Of a stretch of DNA of 64,000 nucleotides, positions 55,445-64,000 are shown piece after piece. Position numbers and translations under genes: made by a program. Position 1 is the first letter of the stretch. Each line of letters opens with the position of its first letter. Location of the stretch: positions 15,001 through 79,000 of the forward strand of contig NZ_FOMJ01000008.1 of assembly GCF_900112605.1 (NCBI RefSeq). The letters are read 5' to 3'. Source of the DNA: Thiohalospira halophila DSM 15071. Its GTDB lineage: Bacteria; Pseudomonadota; Gammaproteobacteria; Thiohalospirales; Thiohalospiraceae. The notes beneath the pieces were generated by a model. The model was not told the DNA's origin. It saw only the letters and a list, made by a program, of their open reading frames with translations, and did no database searches.

Positions 55445-56470
55445 ATGCGCGTACTGGGTATCGAGAGCTCCTGCGACGAGACCGCCGCCGCCCTCTACGG
55501 CGATGCGGGGCTGGAGGCGGACGTCGTCCACAGCCAGACCGACCTCCACGCCGAGCACGGCGGTGTGGTCCCCGAGCTGGCCTCGCGGGACCACATCCGC
55601 CGGCTCACGCCGCTGGTGGAGACGGTCCTCGACCGCGCCGGGCTCACCCCGGCCGATCTCGACGGCATCGCCTACACCGCCGGCCCCGGCCTGGTGGGGG
55701 CGCTGCTGGTGGGGGCGACGGTGGGGCGCAGCCTGGCCTGGGCGCTGGACCGGCCGGCGGTGGGGGTTCACCACATGGAGGGGCATCTGCTGGCGCCGCT
55801 GCTGGAGCCGGAGCCGCCGGCCTTCCCCTTCGTCGCCCTGCTGGTCTCCGGCGGCCACACCCTGCTGGCCGAGGTCCGCGGCGTGGGGGAGTACCGGCTC
55901 CTGGGGCGTTCCGTGGACGACGCCGCCGGGGAGGCCTTCGACAAGACGGCGAAGATCATGGACCTCGGTTATCCCGGCGGGCCCGCCCTGGCGGCGCTGG
56001 CCGCCGAGGGCCAGCCAGGAGTCTACCGGCTGCCCCGCCCCATGACCGACAAGCCCGGCCTGGACTTCTCCTTCTCCGGGCTGAAGACGCGGGTGCGGCT
56101 GGAGCTGGAGGCGCTGGGCGAGGACCGCCAGGCGCGCGCCGACCTCGCTCGCGGCTTCGAGGAGGCGGTCGCGGAGACCCTGGCCATCAAGGCGACCCGG
56201 GCCCTGGGGGCCACCGGCCTGGAGACCCTGGTGGTGGCCGGCGGCGTCAGCGCCAATGCGCGCCTGCGCGCCACCCTGGATGCCCGGGTCGCCGAGCGCG
56301 GCGGCCGTGTCTACTACCCGCGACCGGCCTTCTGCACCGACAACGCCGCCATGATCGCCTACGCCGGCTGGTGTCGTCTGGGCGCCGGCCAGAACGAACC
56401 GGCGGCCATCACGGTCCATCCGCGCTGGTCCCTGGAGGCCCTGGCGGCGGTCCGAGCCGGCCCTGCCTGA
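55445..56470 (+). CDS. tsaD: tRNA t6A threonylcarbamoyltransferase TsaD
   Basis: TsaD transfers threonylcarbamoyl to A37 of ANN-decoding tRNAs. The 341-residue product has the ASKHA opening [13 protein letters not shown], metal histidines in [38 protein letters not shown] and the late metal Asp in [10 protein letters not shown]. The ATG at 55445 (MRVLGIESS) is chosen over one four codons upstream. It is divergent from rpsU. The tRNA-Ile2 nearby would be one of its substrates. Confidence 0.97.
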   Translation: MRVLGIESSCDETAAALYGDAGLEADVVHSQTDLHAEHGGVVPELASRDHIRRLTPLVETVLDRAGLTPADLDGIAYTAGPGLVGALLVGATVGRSLAWALDRPAVGVHHMEGHLLAPLLEPEPPAFPFVALLVSGGHTLLAEVRGVGEYRLLGRSVDDAAGEAFDKTAKIMDLGYPGGPALAALAAEGQPGVYRLPRPMTDKPGLDFSFSGLKTRVRLELEALGEDRQARADLARGFEEAVAETLAIKATRALGATGLETLVVAGGVSANARLRATLDARVAERGGRVYYPRPAFCTDNAAMIAYAGWCRLGAGQNEPAAITVHPRWSLEALAAVRAGPA

Positions 56471-56486
56471 ATCAGCGCCGCCCGAA

Positions 56487-57086
56487 CTAATCCTTCCGGC
56501 CGATCCGGGACTCCGTCCCGTTGGCGATATTGGCGATATTGCTGCGGTGGCGCCAGAGCAGCAGCACGGCCATCACCGCGGTGGCAAGGACCACCGACTG
56601 GGCCAGCCCCAGATACCACGCCGCCACCGGCGCGGCCACGGCGGCGACCAGCGCGGCCAGGGAGGATATCCGGAAGACCGCGGCCACCGCCAGCCAGACC
56701 AGCGCCCCGATACCGGCTACCGCTGGAGCCAGGGCGATGAGCCCCCCCAGCGCCGTCGCCACCCCCTTGCCGCCCCGGAAACCGAAGAAGACCGGGTAGA
56801 GGTGGCCCAGGAAGGCGGCCAGCGCCGCCGCGGCCGGGATCAGCTCGCCGGGTGCCCAGGCGCGGGCGAGGAGCACCGGGATCACGCCCTTGAGGACATC
56901 GCCCCCCAGGGTGGCCGCGGCCGCCCCCTTGCCCCCCAGGCGCAGGACGTTGGTGGCGCCGGGATTCCCGGACCCGCCCTGGCGCGGGTCCGGCAGCCCC
57001 AGCAGGCGGCTCACCAGGATCCCGGCGTTGAGGGACCCCAGCAGGTAGGCCGCAATGACGATGGACCAGGCCGCGTTCGGCTCCAT
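56487..57086 (-). CDS. plsY: Acyl-phosphate:glycerol-3-phosphate acyltransferase PlsY
   Basis: PlsY makes lysophosphatidic acid from acyl phosphate in the inner membrane. The 199-residue product has five hydrophobic segments and the conserved loops GSGNPGATNVLRLGGK (motif 1), GHLYPVFFGFRGGKGVAT (motif 2) and WRHRSNIANIANGTE (motif 3). Length is normal. It is convergent with tsaD (16 bases apart) and divergent from folB. Confidence 0.96.
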   Translation of the reverse strand: MEPNAAWSIVIAAYLLGSLNAGILVSRLLGLPDPRQGGSGNPGATNVLRLGGKGAAAATLGGDVLKGVIPVLLARAWAPGELIPAAAALAAFLGHLYPVFFGFRGGKGVATALGGLIALAPAVAGIGALVWLAVAAVFRISSLAALVAAVAAPVAAWYLGLAQSVVLATAVMAVLLLWRHRSNIANIANGTESRIGRKD

Positions 57087-57186
57087 GTTCGGCGCGCTCC
57101 GAATGGTGTACGGGCCGGCTACTATACCGCGCCGCCGCCGGGGCCGGCGAATATCCTTCCCGGATGCGGGCCGCTAGAATGGGCCC

Positions 57187-57540
57187 ATGGATACCATCTA
57201 CCTTACCGACCTGCGCCTGGAGGCGACCCTGGGCGTCCCCGCCTGGGAGCGTGCCCTGCCCCAGCCGGTCCGCCTGGACCTGGAGCTGGAGGTCGAACTG
57301 GCCGCCGCGGGCGCCAGCGACGACGTCGCCGATACCGTGGACTATGCCGCCGTGACCGAGCGGTTACGGGCCGTGGCGGCCGACGGCGAATACCGCCTGC
57401 TGGAGGCGCTGGCCGAACGCCTGGCGGCCACCGTGCTGGGCGAGTTCCCGGTAGCCGCCGCCCGGCTGCGGCTGGACAAGAGCGGGGCCGTCCCCGGCTG
57501 CGGCCCCACCGGTGTGGCCATCCGGCGCGAGGCCGGTTGA
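57187..57540 (+). CDS. folB: Dihydroneopterin aldolase
   Basis: Cleaves 7,8-dihydroneopterin in folate synthesis. The 117-residue product has the family pattern GVPAWERALPQPV, VDYAAVTERLRAV with the conserved Tyr, LLEALAERLA with the conserved Glu, and the catalytic lysine in RLDKSGAVPGC. The order plsY (divergent) then folB is usual. A Pho-type site follows its stop, ahead of phoB. Confidence 0.95.
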   Translation: MDTIYLTDLRLEATLGVPAWERALPQPVRLDLELEVELAAAGASDDVADTVDYAAVTERLRAVAADGEYRLLEALAERLAATVLGEFPVAAARLRLDKSGAVPGCGPTGVAIRREAG

Positions 57541-57544
57541 GCAT

Positions 57545-57588
57545 CTGTGACACGCCGTGTCACATGGTCACACGGCTGTAACATGGCG
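57545..57588 (+). promoter_or_regulatory. Pho-type operator region upstream of phoB
   Basis: A perfect 19-bp palindrome (TGTGACACG-C-CGTGTCACA, 57546-57564) is followed by CTGTAACATGG (57576-57586). CTGTGAC and CTGTAAC resemble half-sites of the Pho box (CTGTCAT), though here the spacing is not a strict 11 bases. Autoregulation of phoB would be expected. Confidence 0.55.
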
Positions 57589-57632
57589 CTGCTGGAATAA
57601 CCGGTAATGACCCGCTACCCCCGAGACACGCC

Positions 57633-58322
<690 letters not shown>

Positions 58323-58331
58323 CCGCCCGCC

Positions 58332-59654
58332 TTGACGAATCGCTGGTCCACGGAGCTCGGCCGCGTCGGCCTGCTCGCCCTCCTCGGCCTCGGTCTGGGG
58401 CTCTTCACCCCCTGGCCGCTGGTGCCGGTGATCCTCGTCCTCCTCGGCTACCTCACCTGGCACCTCTACAATCTCGCCCGCCTGCAGCGCTGGCTCTACG
58501 CCTCCGGCCAGACCGAGCCGCCCCAGTCCCAGGGGATCTGGGAGGACATCTTCAACGGCCTCTACCGCCGCCAGATCCGCCAGCGCAAGCGGCGCAAGCG
58601 TCTGAGCCGGCTCATCCACCGCTTCGAGGAATCGGCGGCGGCCATGCCGGATGCCACCATCATCCTGGGCGAGCGCGGCGTCATCGAGTGGTGGAACGAC
58701 GCCGCCGGCCGCCTGCTGGGCCTGCGTACTCCCGGGGATCACGGCCAGCGCATCCACAACCTGGTCCGCCATCCCGCCTTCACCGATTACCTCGCCGCCG
58801 AGGACTTCAGCGACTCGGTGGAATTCCCTTCCCCGGTGGACCCCAACCTGATGCTCTCGGTGCGCGTGGTCCGCTACGGCCGCGACCAGCGCCTGCTGCT
58901 CGCCCGGGACGTCACCCGGCTCCACCAGCTGGAGCAGATGCGCCGGGACTTCGTCGCCAACGTCTCCCACGAGCTGCGCACCCCGCTCACCGTCCTGGCC
59001 GGCTACATCGAGACCCTGCAGGACGATGTGGGCAAGGACGACCCGGCGCAGGCACGCCCGCTGGCACTCATGGAGCAGCAGACCACCCGGATGCGCGCCC
59101 TGGTGGACGACCTCCTCTACCTATCCCGGCTGGAGATGGACGGCGACCGGGGGCCGGCCCCGGAGGCGGTGGACGTCCCGGAGCTGGCCGAAACCCTGGC
59201 CGAAGAGGCCCGGCAGCTCTCCGGGGACCGGGCGCACGTCATCACCGTGGATGCCGATCCCGACCTGCTCCTCCACGGGGTCCCCAATGAACTGCGCAGC
59301 GCCTTCGCCAACCTGGCCTTCAACGCGGTGCAGTACACCCCGGCAGAGGGCACCATCCGGCTCTCCTGGACCCGTCGGCCCGAGGGCGGCGGCTGCTTCG
59401 CCGTCAGCGACACCGGCATCGGGATCCCGGCGCGCCACCTGTCCCGGCTCACCGAGCGCTTCTACCGGGTGGACGTGGGCCGCTCCCGGGACAAGGGCGG
59501 CACCGGCCTGGGGCTGGCCATCGTCAAGCACATCCTCCAGCGCCACGAGGGCTGGCTGGAGGTAGAGAGCGAGGCGGAGCAGGGCTCCACCTTCCGCTGC
59601 TGCTTCCCGGCAACGCGAGTCAGCAGCCGAAGTGACGGTGTAACAAAAACGTAA
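58332..59654 (+). CDS. phoR: Phosphate regulon sensor kinase PhoR
   Basis: Membrane histidine kinase of 440 residues that controls PhoB. It has two hydrophobic segments (about 10-28 and 29-48), a basic stretch, a PAS domain (about 95-185, MPDATIILGERGVIEWWNDAAGRLLG), and a kinase core with the phospho-His in VSHELRTPL, the N box NLAFNAVQYTP, and the G boxes DTGIGIP and GGTGLGLAI. It begins with TTG at 58332; no better ATG fits the usual short N-terminus. Its last codons overlap the Pho boxes of pstS. Confidence 0.95.
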   Translation: MTNRWSTELGRVGLLALLGLGLGLFTPWPLVPVILVLLGYLTWHLYNLARLQRWLYASGQTEPPQSQGIWEDIFNGLYRRQIRQRKRRKRLSRLIHRFEESAAAMPDATIILGERGVIEWWNDAAGRLLGLRTPGDHGQRIHNLVRHPAFTDYLAAEDFSDSVEFPSPVDPNLMLSVRVVRYGRDQRLLLARDVTRLHQLEQMRRDFVANVSHELRTPLTVLAGYIETLQDDVGKDDPAQARPLALMEQQTTRMRALVDDLLYLSRLEMDGDRGPAPEAVDVPELAETLAEEARQLSGDRAHVITVDADPDLLLHGVPNELRSAFANLAFNAVQYTPAEGTIRLSWTRRPEGGGCFAVSDTGIGIPARHLSRLTERFYRVDVGRSRDKGGTGLGLAIVKHILQRHEGWLEVESEAEQGSTFRCCFPATRVSSRSDGVTKT

Positions 59655-59666
59655 CGCCCCCGTCAT
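59639..59666 (+). promoter_or_regulatory. Tandem Pho half-boxes upstream of pstS
   Basis: TGTAAC (59639-59644), CGTAAC (59650-59655) and CGTCAT (59661-59666) recur at exact 11-base steps, the spacing of PhoB binding. They overlap the 3' end of phoR and lie about 66 bases before the pstS ATG. Confidence 0.8.
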
Positions 59667-59731
59667 AGGATTACAGCGTACGGCTCCGCGCCGACCCCTA
59701 GACCACCATGCAGGAATGCAGGAGTGACACC

Positions 59732-60697
59732 ATGCGACTCAAGCAGCTCGTCCTGACCCTCGGCCTGGCCGCCGGCTTCACCGGTACGGCCGCTGCCGCC
59801 GACGTCGACCCGAATCTTCCCGAATACGAGTCCGCCAGCGGCGTCTCCGGGAACATCTCCAGCGTCGGCTCCGACACCCTGGCCAACCTCATGACCCTCT
59901 GGGCGGAGAACTACAAGGAGGAGTATCCCAACGTCAACGTCCAGATCCAGGCGGCCGGCTCCTCCACCGCCCCGCCGGCGCTCACCGAGGGGACCTCCAA
60001 TCTCGGCCCCATGAGCCGGAAGATGAAGCCCGAGGAGCTGCGCGCCTTCGAGGAGGAGCACGGCTACAAGCCCACGCCCATCCGCGTGGCCATCGACGCC
60101 CTGGCGGTCTTCGTCAACCAGGACAACCCCATCGAGGGGCTCACCATCCCCGAGGTGGACGCCATTTTCTCTTCCACCCGCGGCTGCGGCTACGGCGAGG
60201 ACATCAATCGCTGGGGACAGCTCGGTCTCGAGGGCAGCTGGGCCAACCGCAGCATCCAGCTCTACGGCCGCAACTCCGTCTCCGGCACCTACGGCTACTT
60301 CAAGAAGCACGCCCTGTGCGGCGGCGACTTCCGCAACGATGTCAACGAGCAGCCCGGCTCCGCCTCGGTGGTCCAGTCGGTCACCGCCTCCAACAGCGCC
60401 ATCGGCTACTCCGGCATCGGCTACCTGACCTCCGGCGTGAAGACCGTCCCGCTGGCCGAGGAAGAGGGAGGCGAGTACATCCCCGCCAATACCGAGCACG
60501 TCCTCACCGGCGAGTACCCGCTGGCGCGCTTCCTCTACGTCTACGTGAACAAGCACCCCAACGAGCCGCTGGATCCCAAGACCCGGGAGTTCATCAAGCT
60601 CATCCTCTCCCAGCAGGGCCAGGAGGTGGTGAACAAGGACGGCTACGTCCCGGTGCCCAACGCCGTGGCGCAGCAGGAGCTGAAGAAGCTCGATTAA
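59732..60697 (+). CDS. pstS: Phosphate-binding periplasmic protein PstS
   Basis: Captures phosphate in the periplasm for the Pst ABC transporter. The 321-residue product has a signal peptide (about 1-23, cut after AAA-ADVD), [26 protein letters not shown], a phosphate-site stretch [16 protein letters not shown], and [17 protein letters not shown]. The ATG at 59732 has AGGAG upstream; an earlier ATG at 59708 has none. It follows phoR within 78 bases and the Pho boxes precede it. A strong terminator lies after it. Confidence 0.96.
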   Translation: MRLKQLVLTLGLAAGFTGTAAAADVDPNLPEYESASGVSGNISSVGSDTLANLMTLWAENYKEEYPNVNVQIQAAGSSTAPPALTEGTSNLGPMSRKMKPEELRAFEEEHGYKPTPIRVAIDALAVFVNQDNPIEGLTIPEVDAIFSSTRGCGYGEDINRWGQLGLEGSWANRSIQLYGRNSVSGTYGYFKKHALCGGDFRNDVNEQPGSASVVQSVTASNSAIGYSGIGYLTSGVKTVPLAEEEGGEYIPANTEHVLTGEYPLARFLYVYVNKHPNEPLDPKTREFIKLILSQQGQEVVNKDGYVPVPNAVAQQELKKLD

Positions 60698-60721
60698 CCC
60701 GGCCCGTCAGCCGGTGACTGG

Positions 60722-60753
60722 CGCCCGCCCCGGTTCCGGGGCGGGCGTCTTTC
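60722..60753 (+). terminator. Intrinsic terminator or attenuator after pstS
   Basis: CGCCCGCCCCGG (60722-60733) and CCGGGGCGGGCG (60736-60747) form a long stem followed by TCTTTCG. It would allow more PstS than permease to be made; pstC has its own Pho promoter downstream. Confidence 0.8.
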
Positions 60754-60782
60754 GTCGGATGGTCGCCATCGTCGCCGTCGAG

Positions 60783-60816
60783 TTGTAACATTCCTGTCAT
60801 ATGACAGGGCTAGCAT
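60783..60816 (+). promoter_or_regulatory. Pho box and promoter upstream of pstC
   Basis: TTGTAAC (60783-60789) and CTGTCAT (60794-60800) are exactly 11 bases apart; the second also forms the palindrome CCTGTCATATGACAGG (60793-60808). A -10-like TAGCAT lies at 60811-60816. This is the best Pho box in the window. Confidence 0.85.
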
Positions 60817-60861
60817 GGCCCGTTCGTCGCCCCGGCACCCCATCCGCGATATCCTGAGGCC

Positions 60862-63105
60862 ATGGCCCGTTCCCGACTCGACTCCACTCGCGATCGCTGG
60901 CGTTCCGCCAAGGACCACCTCGCCCGCTACGGCGTAGCCGCCGGCGGGATCAGTGTCATCATCGCCCTGGTCCTGATCTTCTTCTATCTGCTCTGGGTGG
61001 TCCTGCCGCTCTTCGACAGCGCCGAACTGGCCGCCGGGGAGACCGTACCCGTGGCCGCCCCCGGTGAGCCGGCCCACCTGGCGCTGGAGGAGTATACCGA
61101 GGTGGGGGTGCGCTTCTCCGAATCGGGCCACATCACCTTCTTCCGTACCGTCGACGGGCGGACCGTGCGGCAGGAGCGGATCGACCTCCCCGAAGGCGTG
61201 GAGGTAACCAGCTTCAGCGCCGCCTCCCCCGATTCCCGGATGGTCGCCTGGGGGCTCTCCAACGGCGAGGTCGTCGTGGTCCGCCACGCCTACGATATCG
61301 ACTACCCCGACGGCCAGCGCCGGATCACGCCGAAGCTGGAATACCCGCTGGGCGAAGAGCCCATCACCGCCCGGGAGGACGGCGGCGCCATCCAGCATCT
61401 CTCCCTGCAGAGCGGCGAATCGGGCCACACCATCGCCGCCGGCGGCGCCGATGGCCAGCTGGAGGTGAGCCGCTTCGAGGTCGATACCAATTTCATGACC
61501 GGGGAGAAGGAGACCACCCGCTCCGGCCAGACCATCGACGAGGTCCGGGGCCTCATCCGGGACGTACGCGTCGGCGGCGATCGCGACCGGCTCTACGTCA
61601 CCCACCCCGGTGGGGCGCTCTCCTTCTACGAACTGGACGGAGAGGAGGCCCGGCTGGCCCAGTACCTGCCGGAGGTAACCCCGGGGGGCGCCGACATCAC
61701 CGCCCTGGAACTCCTCTCCGGTGGGAACTCCCTGCTCATCGGCGACGGCAACGGCGGCATCGGCCAGTGGTTCGCCGTGCGCGACGAGGACGGCGACGGC
61801 CACCGAAAGCTCCGGGAGATCCGGCGCTTCGAGACCGACATGGACGCCATCCTCGCCATCGCCCCGGAGTACGCACGCAAGGGCTTCATGGCCTCGGATG
61901 CCGGCGGGCGCATCGGGATCTTCCACGCCACCGCCCACCAGCAGCTCCTGCAGCAGCAGGTAGCCGGCTCCCCGGTGAACCGGATCACCATCGCCCCCCG
62001 GGCCGATGCCGCCCTGACCCGCTCCGCCGAGGGGACGCTGCGCTACTGGCACATCGACAACCCCCACCCCGAGGTCTCCCTGTCCGCCCTCTGGGGCAAG
62101 GTCTGGTACGAGGGCTACGAAGAGCCGCGCTTCCTCTGGCAGTCCACCTCCGCCAGCGACGACTTCGAACCCAAGCTCTCCCTGGTGCCGATCTCCTTCG
62201 GCACCCTGAAGGCGGCCTTCTACGCCATGATCGTCGCCGTGCCGCTGGCCATCATGGGCGCCATCTTCACCGCCCAGTTCATGAACCGGCGCATGCGCTC
62301 CATGGTCAAGCCGACCATCGAGATCATGGAGGCGCTGCCCACCGTCATCATCGGCTTCCTGGCCGGCCTGTGGCTCGCCCCCATCATCGAGCGCCACCTG
62401 ACCTCGACGCTGCTGCTCTTCCTCGCCCTGCCGCCCGTGGTAGTGCTCGCCGCCCTGGGCTGGCAGGGGCTGCCCCGCGCCCTACGCGAGGCCGTTCCCG
62501 ACGGCTGGGAGGCGGCCCTGCTCTTCCCGGTGGTCATCGTCGCCGGCTGGCTCGCCTTCCAGATCGGCCCGGTACTGGAGCTGGCACTCTTCAAGGGCGA
62601 CCTGCCGCTGTGGCTCACCTACGAGCTGGGCGTGGACTACGACCAGCGCAACTCCATCGTCATCGGCCTGGCCATGGGCTTCGCCGTGATCCCGACCATC
62701 TTCTCCATCGCCGAGGACGCCATCTTCGGGGTGCCGCGCCACCTCACCAACGGCTCCCTGGCCATGGGCGCCACGCCGTGGCAGACGCTGGTCCGGGTGG
62801 TCCTGCTCACCGCCAGCCCGGGGATCTTCTCCGCGGTGATGATCGGCCTCGGCCGGGCCGTGGGTGAGACCATGATCGTCCTCATGGCCACCGGGAACAC
62901 GCCGGTGATGGACATGAGCCTGTTCACCGGCATGCGCACCCTGGCCGCCAATATCGCGGTGGAGATGCCGGAGTCGGCCGTGGGCAGCACCCACTACCGG
63001 GTGCTCTTCCTCGCCGCTCTGGTGCTGTTCGCCTTCACCTTCCTCGTCAACACGCTGGCCGAGGTGGTCCGCCAGCGTCTGCGCAAGAAGTACAGCACCC
63101 TATGA
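60862..63105 (+). CDS. pstC: Phosphate ABC transporter permease PstC, large form
   Basis: Membrane permease of the Pst phosphate importer. It has 747 residues, against about 320 in E. coli. After one transmembrane segment (about 25-50) there is a large periplasmic domain (about 55-440) that looks beta-rich and repeat-like, then the permease core (about 450-745) with six segments, EALPTVIIGFLAGLWLAP and the cytoplasmic loop GATPWQTLVRVVLLTASPGI. Large PstC forms occur in pseudomonads. Its stop overlaps the ATG of pstA (ATGA). Pho box control is expected. Confidence 0.92.
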   Translation: MARSRLDSTRDRWRSAKDHLARYGVAAGGISVIIALVLIFFYLLWVVLPLFDSAELAAGETVPVAAPGEPAHLALEEYTEVGVRFSESGHITFFRTVDGRTVRQERIDLPEGVEVTSFSAASPDSRMVAWGLSNGEVVVVRHAYDIDYPDGQRRITPKLEYPLGEEPITAREDGGAIQHLSLQSGESGHTIAAGGADGQLEVSRFEVDTNFMTGEKETTRSGQTIDEVRGLIRDVRVGGDRDRLYVTHPGGALSFYELDGEEARLAQYLPEVTPGGADITALELLSGGNSLLIGDGNGGIGQWFAVRDEDGDGHRKLREIRRFETDMDAILAIAPEYARKGFMASDAGGRIGIFHATAHQQLLQQQVAGSPVNRITIAPRADAALTRSAEGTLRYWHIDNPHPEVSLSALWGKVWYEGYEEPRFLWQSTSASDDFEPKLSLVPISFGTLKAAFYAMIVAVPLAIMGAIFTAQFMNRRMRSMVKPTIEIMEALPTVIIGFLAGLWLAPIIERHLTSTLLLFLALPPVVVLAALGWQGLPRALREAVPDGWEAALLFPVVIVAGWLAFQIGPVLELALFKGDLPLWLTYELGVDYDQRNSIVIGLAMGFAVIPTIFSIAEDAIFGVPRHLTNGSLAMGATPWQTLVRVVLLTASPGIFSAVMIGLGRAVGETMIVLMATGNTPVMDMSLFTGMRTLAANIAVEMPESAVGSTHYRVLFLAALVLFAFTFLVNTLAEVVRQRLRKKYSTL

Positions 63106-64000
63106 TTCGCGACTGGTTCCGCAGCGGACGCCCCTGGATCTGGCTCAACGCCGCGGCGGTGAGTACCAGCGTCATCGCGGTGGTGGCGCTCATCCTGCTC
63201 ATCGCCGTCAACGGCCTGGCCCACTTCTGGCCGGCCCAGGTCATCGAGGCGGAATACAACCCGCCCAACGGCGAACCCTACCGCCTTATCGGCGCCGTCA
63301 CCGACAGTGAGCAGGTGGCCGGCGTCCGCCTGCGGGACAGCGGCGTTCCCGTGGACGATGTCGAGGAGTTCTACACCCGCTACACGGTGAAGACCGGCAA
63401 CCGCCAGGCCCTGGGCATGGACTTCCGGCCCATCCTCGCCCACCGGATGTCCGACATCTCCACGCCCGAGGACCTCATGGTCCTGGAGCGCCGGGAGTGG
63501 GGGGACTTCATCGGCCGCCTCAAGACCGTCCGCGAGCAGGGCGAGGTGGTCGCCGAGGGCGACGAGGCTCGGCCGGCGCTCATGGAGCGGCTGGAGCGGG
63601 CACGCGGCCTGGCCGATCGGATCGAGGCCATCGAGTCCGGCCGCATGGCGGACATCAACTACCAGATCGATCAGCTCCGCCTGGATCGCCGCGGCCTGGA
63701 GCTGCGCGGGGTGGAGGACGAGTCCGCCTACGCCGCCATCGAGGAACAGAAGGCGGCGCTGGAGGCCGAGTTCGCCGACCTCCGCGCCGAGCTGGAGCGG
63801 CTCAAGGAGCAGGCCCAGCGCGACAGCCTCACCGCCGAGATCATGGATGGCCGGGTCATCGAGGTCCCGCTGGCCAACATCGTCCGCCTCCACTACCCCA
63901 ACGAGATGGGCTGGACCGACGCCGTCGGCCACTACCTGACCATGCTCTGGAACTTCGTCTCCGAGGAGCCCCGGGAGGCGAACACCGAGGGCGGTATCTT
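63102..64000 (+). CDS. pstA: Phosphate ABC transporter permease PstA, N-terminal part (cut by window edge)
   Basis: Second permease of the Pst importer; only the first 299 residues are in the window. It has an N-terminal transmembrane segment (about 15-40) and then a periplasmic-type region with a long charged coiled coil (about 165-255), similar in plan to the large PstC. The permease core must lie to the right of base 64000. The ATG at 63102 overlaps the pstC stop by 4 bases. pstB and phoU probably follow. Confidence 0.9.
   Translation, partial: MIRDWFRSGRPWIWLNAAAVSTSVIAVVALILLIAVNGLAHFWPAQVIEAEYNPPNGEPYRLIGAVTDSEQVAGVRLRDSGVPVDDVEEFYTRYTVKTGNRQALGMDFRPILAHRMSDISTPEDLMVLERREWGDFIGRLKTVREQGEVVAEGDEARPALMERLERARGLADRIEAIESGRMADINYQIDQLRLDRRGLELRGVEDESAYAAIEEQKAALEAEFADLRAELERLKEQAQRDSLTAEIMDGRVIEVPLANIVRLHYPNEMGWTDAVGHYLTMLWNFVSEEPREANTEGGI

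Overview
The window is gene-dense, very GC-rich chromosomal DNA from a gammaproteobacterium. Several gene orders are those of pseudomonads and their relatives: tyrS/M23/anmK/erpA/bactofilin/argC, thiD-thiE-hemL, dapF-DUF484-xerC, mpl-ubiX, and rpsU-yqeY-dnaG-rpoD beside tsaD. Many proteins are rich in Glu and Asp, and there is a betaine-homocysteine-methyltransferase-like enzyme. This points to a halophilic or haloalkaliphilic member of the Ectothiorhodospiraceae/Thiohalospira type; that placement is inference from sequence character alone.

Layout. 1-6.9 kb: tyrS (cut by the left edge), an M23 endopeptidase and anmK (murein turnover and recycling), gltA, erpA, a bactofilin, a coiled-coil membrane protein and argC. 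6.9-7.2 kb: an intergenic region with a convincing minus-strand promoter and terminator, a candidate small RNA. 7.2-12.9 kb: a TlpA-like thioredoxin, hemJ, and a Fur-type iron-uptake locus (exbB-exbD-exbD-tonB divergent from a FecA-like receptor). 13.1-16.9 kb: an orphan class II aldolase, then the conserved trio retropepsin-like lipoprotein / inactive transglutaminase membrane protein / glutamate-ligase-like ATP-grasp. 17.0-28.2 kb: thiD-thiE-hemL, a BHMT-like enzyme, an AbgT-family transporter translationally coupled to a 1182-residue winged-helix/BTAD/cyclase-like/STAND/TPR regulator, and uup. 28.3-35.3 kb: an envelope block on the minus strand made of a TPR lipoprotein, LpoB, two LPP20-like lipoproteins, an MltC-like transglycosylase with a Tat-type leader, and after a terminator a transglutaminase-fold protein. 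35.4-50.7 kb: housekeeping genes (a DedA-PAP2-LssY fusion, ubiX, mpl, rnd, dapF, xerC, a diguanylate cyclase, dtd, pip, gpmA). 50.8-56.5 kb: a CAU-anticodon tRNA (probably Ile2), rpoD, dnaG, yqeY, rpsU and tsaD. 56.5-64 kb: plsY, folB and the phosphate regulon phoB-phoR-pstS-pstC-pstA with Pho boxes; pstA runs off the right edge.

No insertion sequence, prophage, CRISPR array or rRNA was seen. The most interesting parts are the AbgT transporter and giant regulator pair, the candidate small RNA, the envelope lipoprotein/transglycosylase block with a shared N-terminal helical module, the paired ExbD proteins of which one lacks the membrane aspartate, and the oversized periplasmic domain of PstC.
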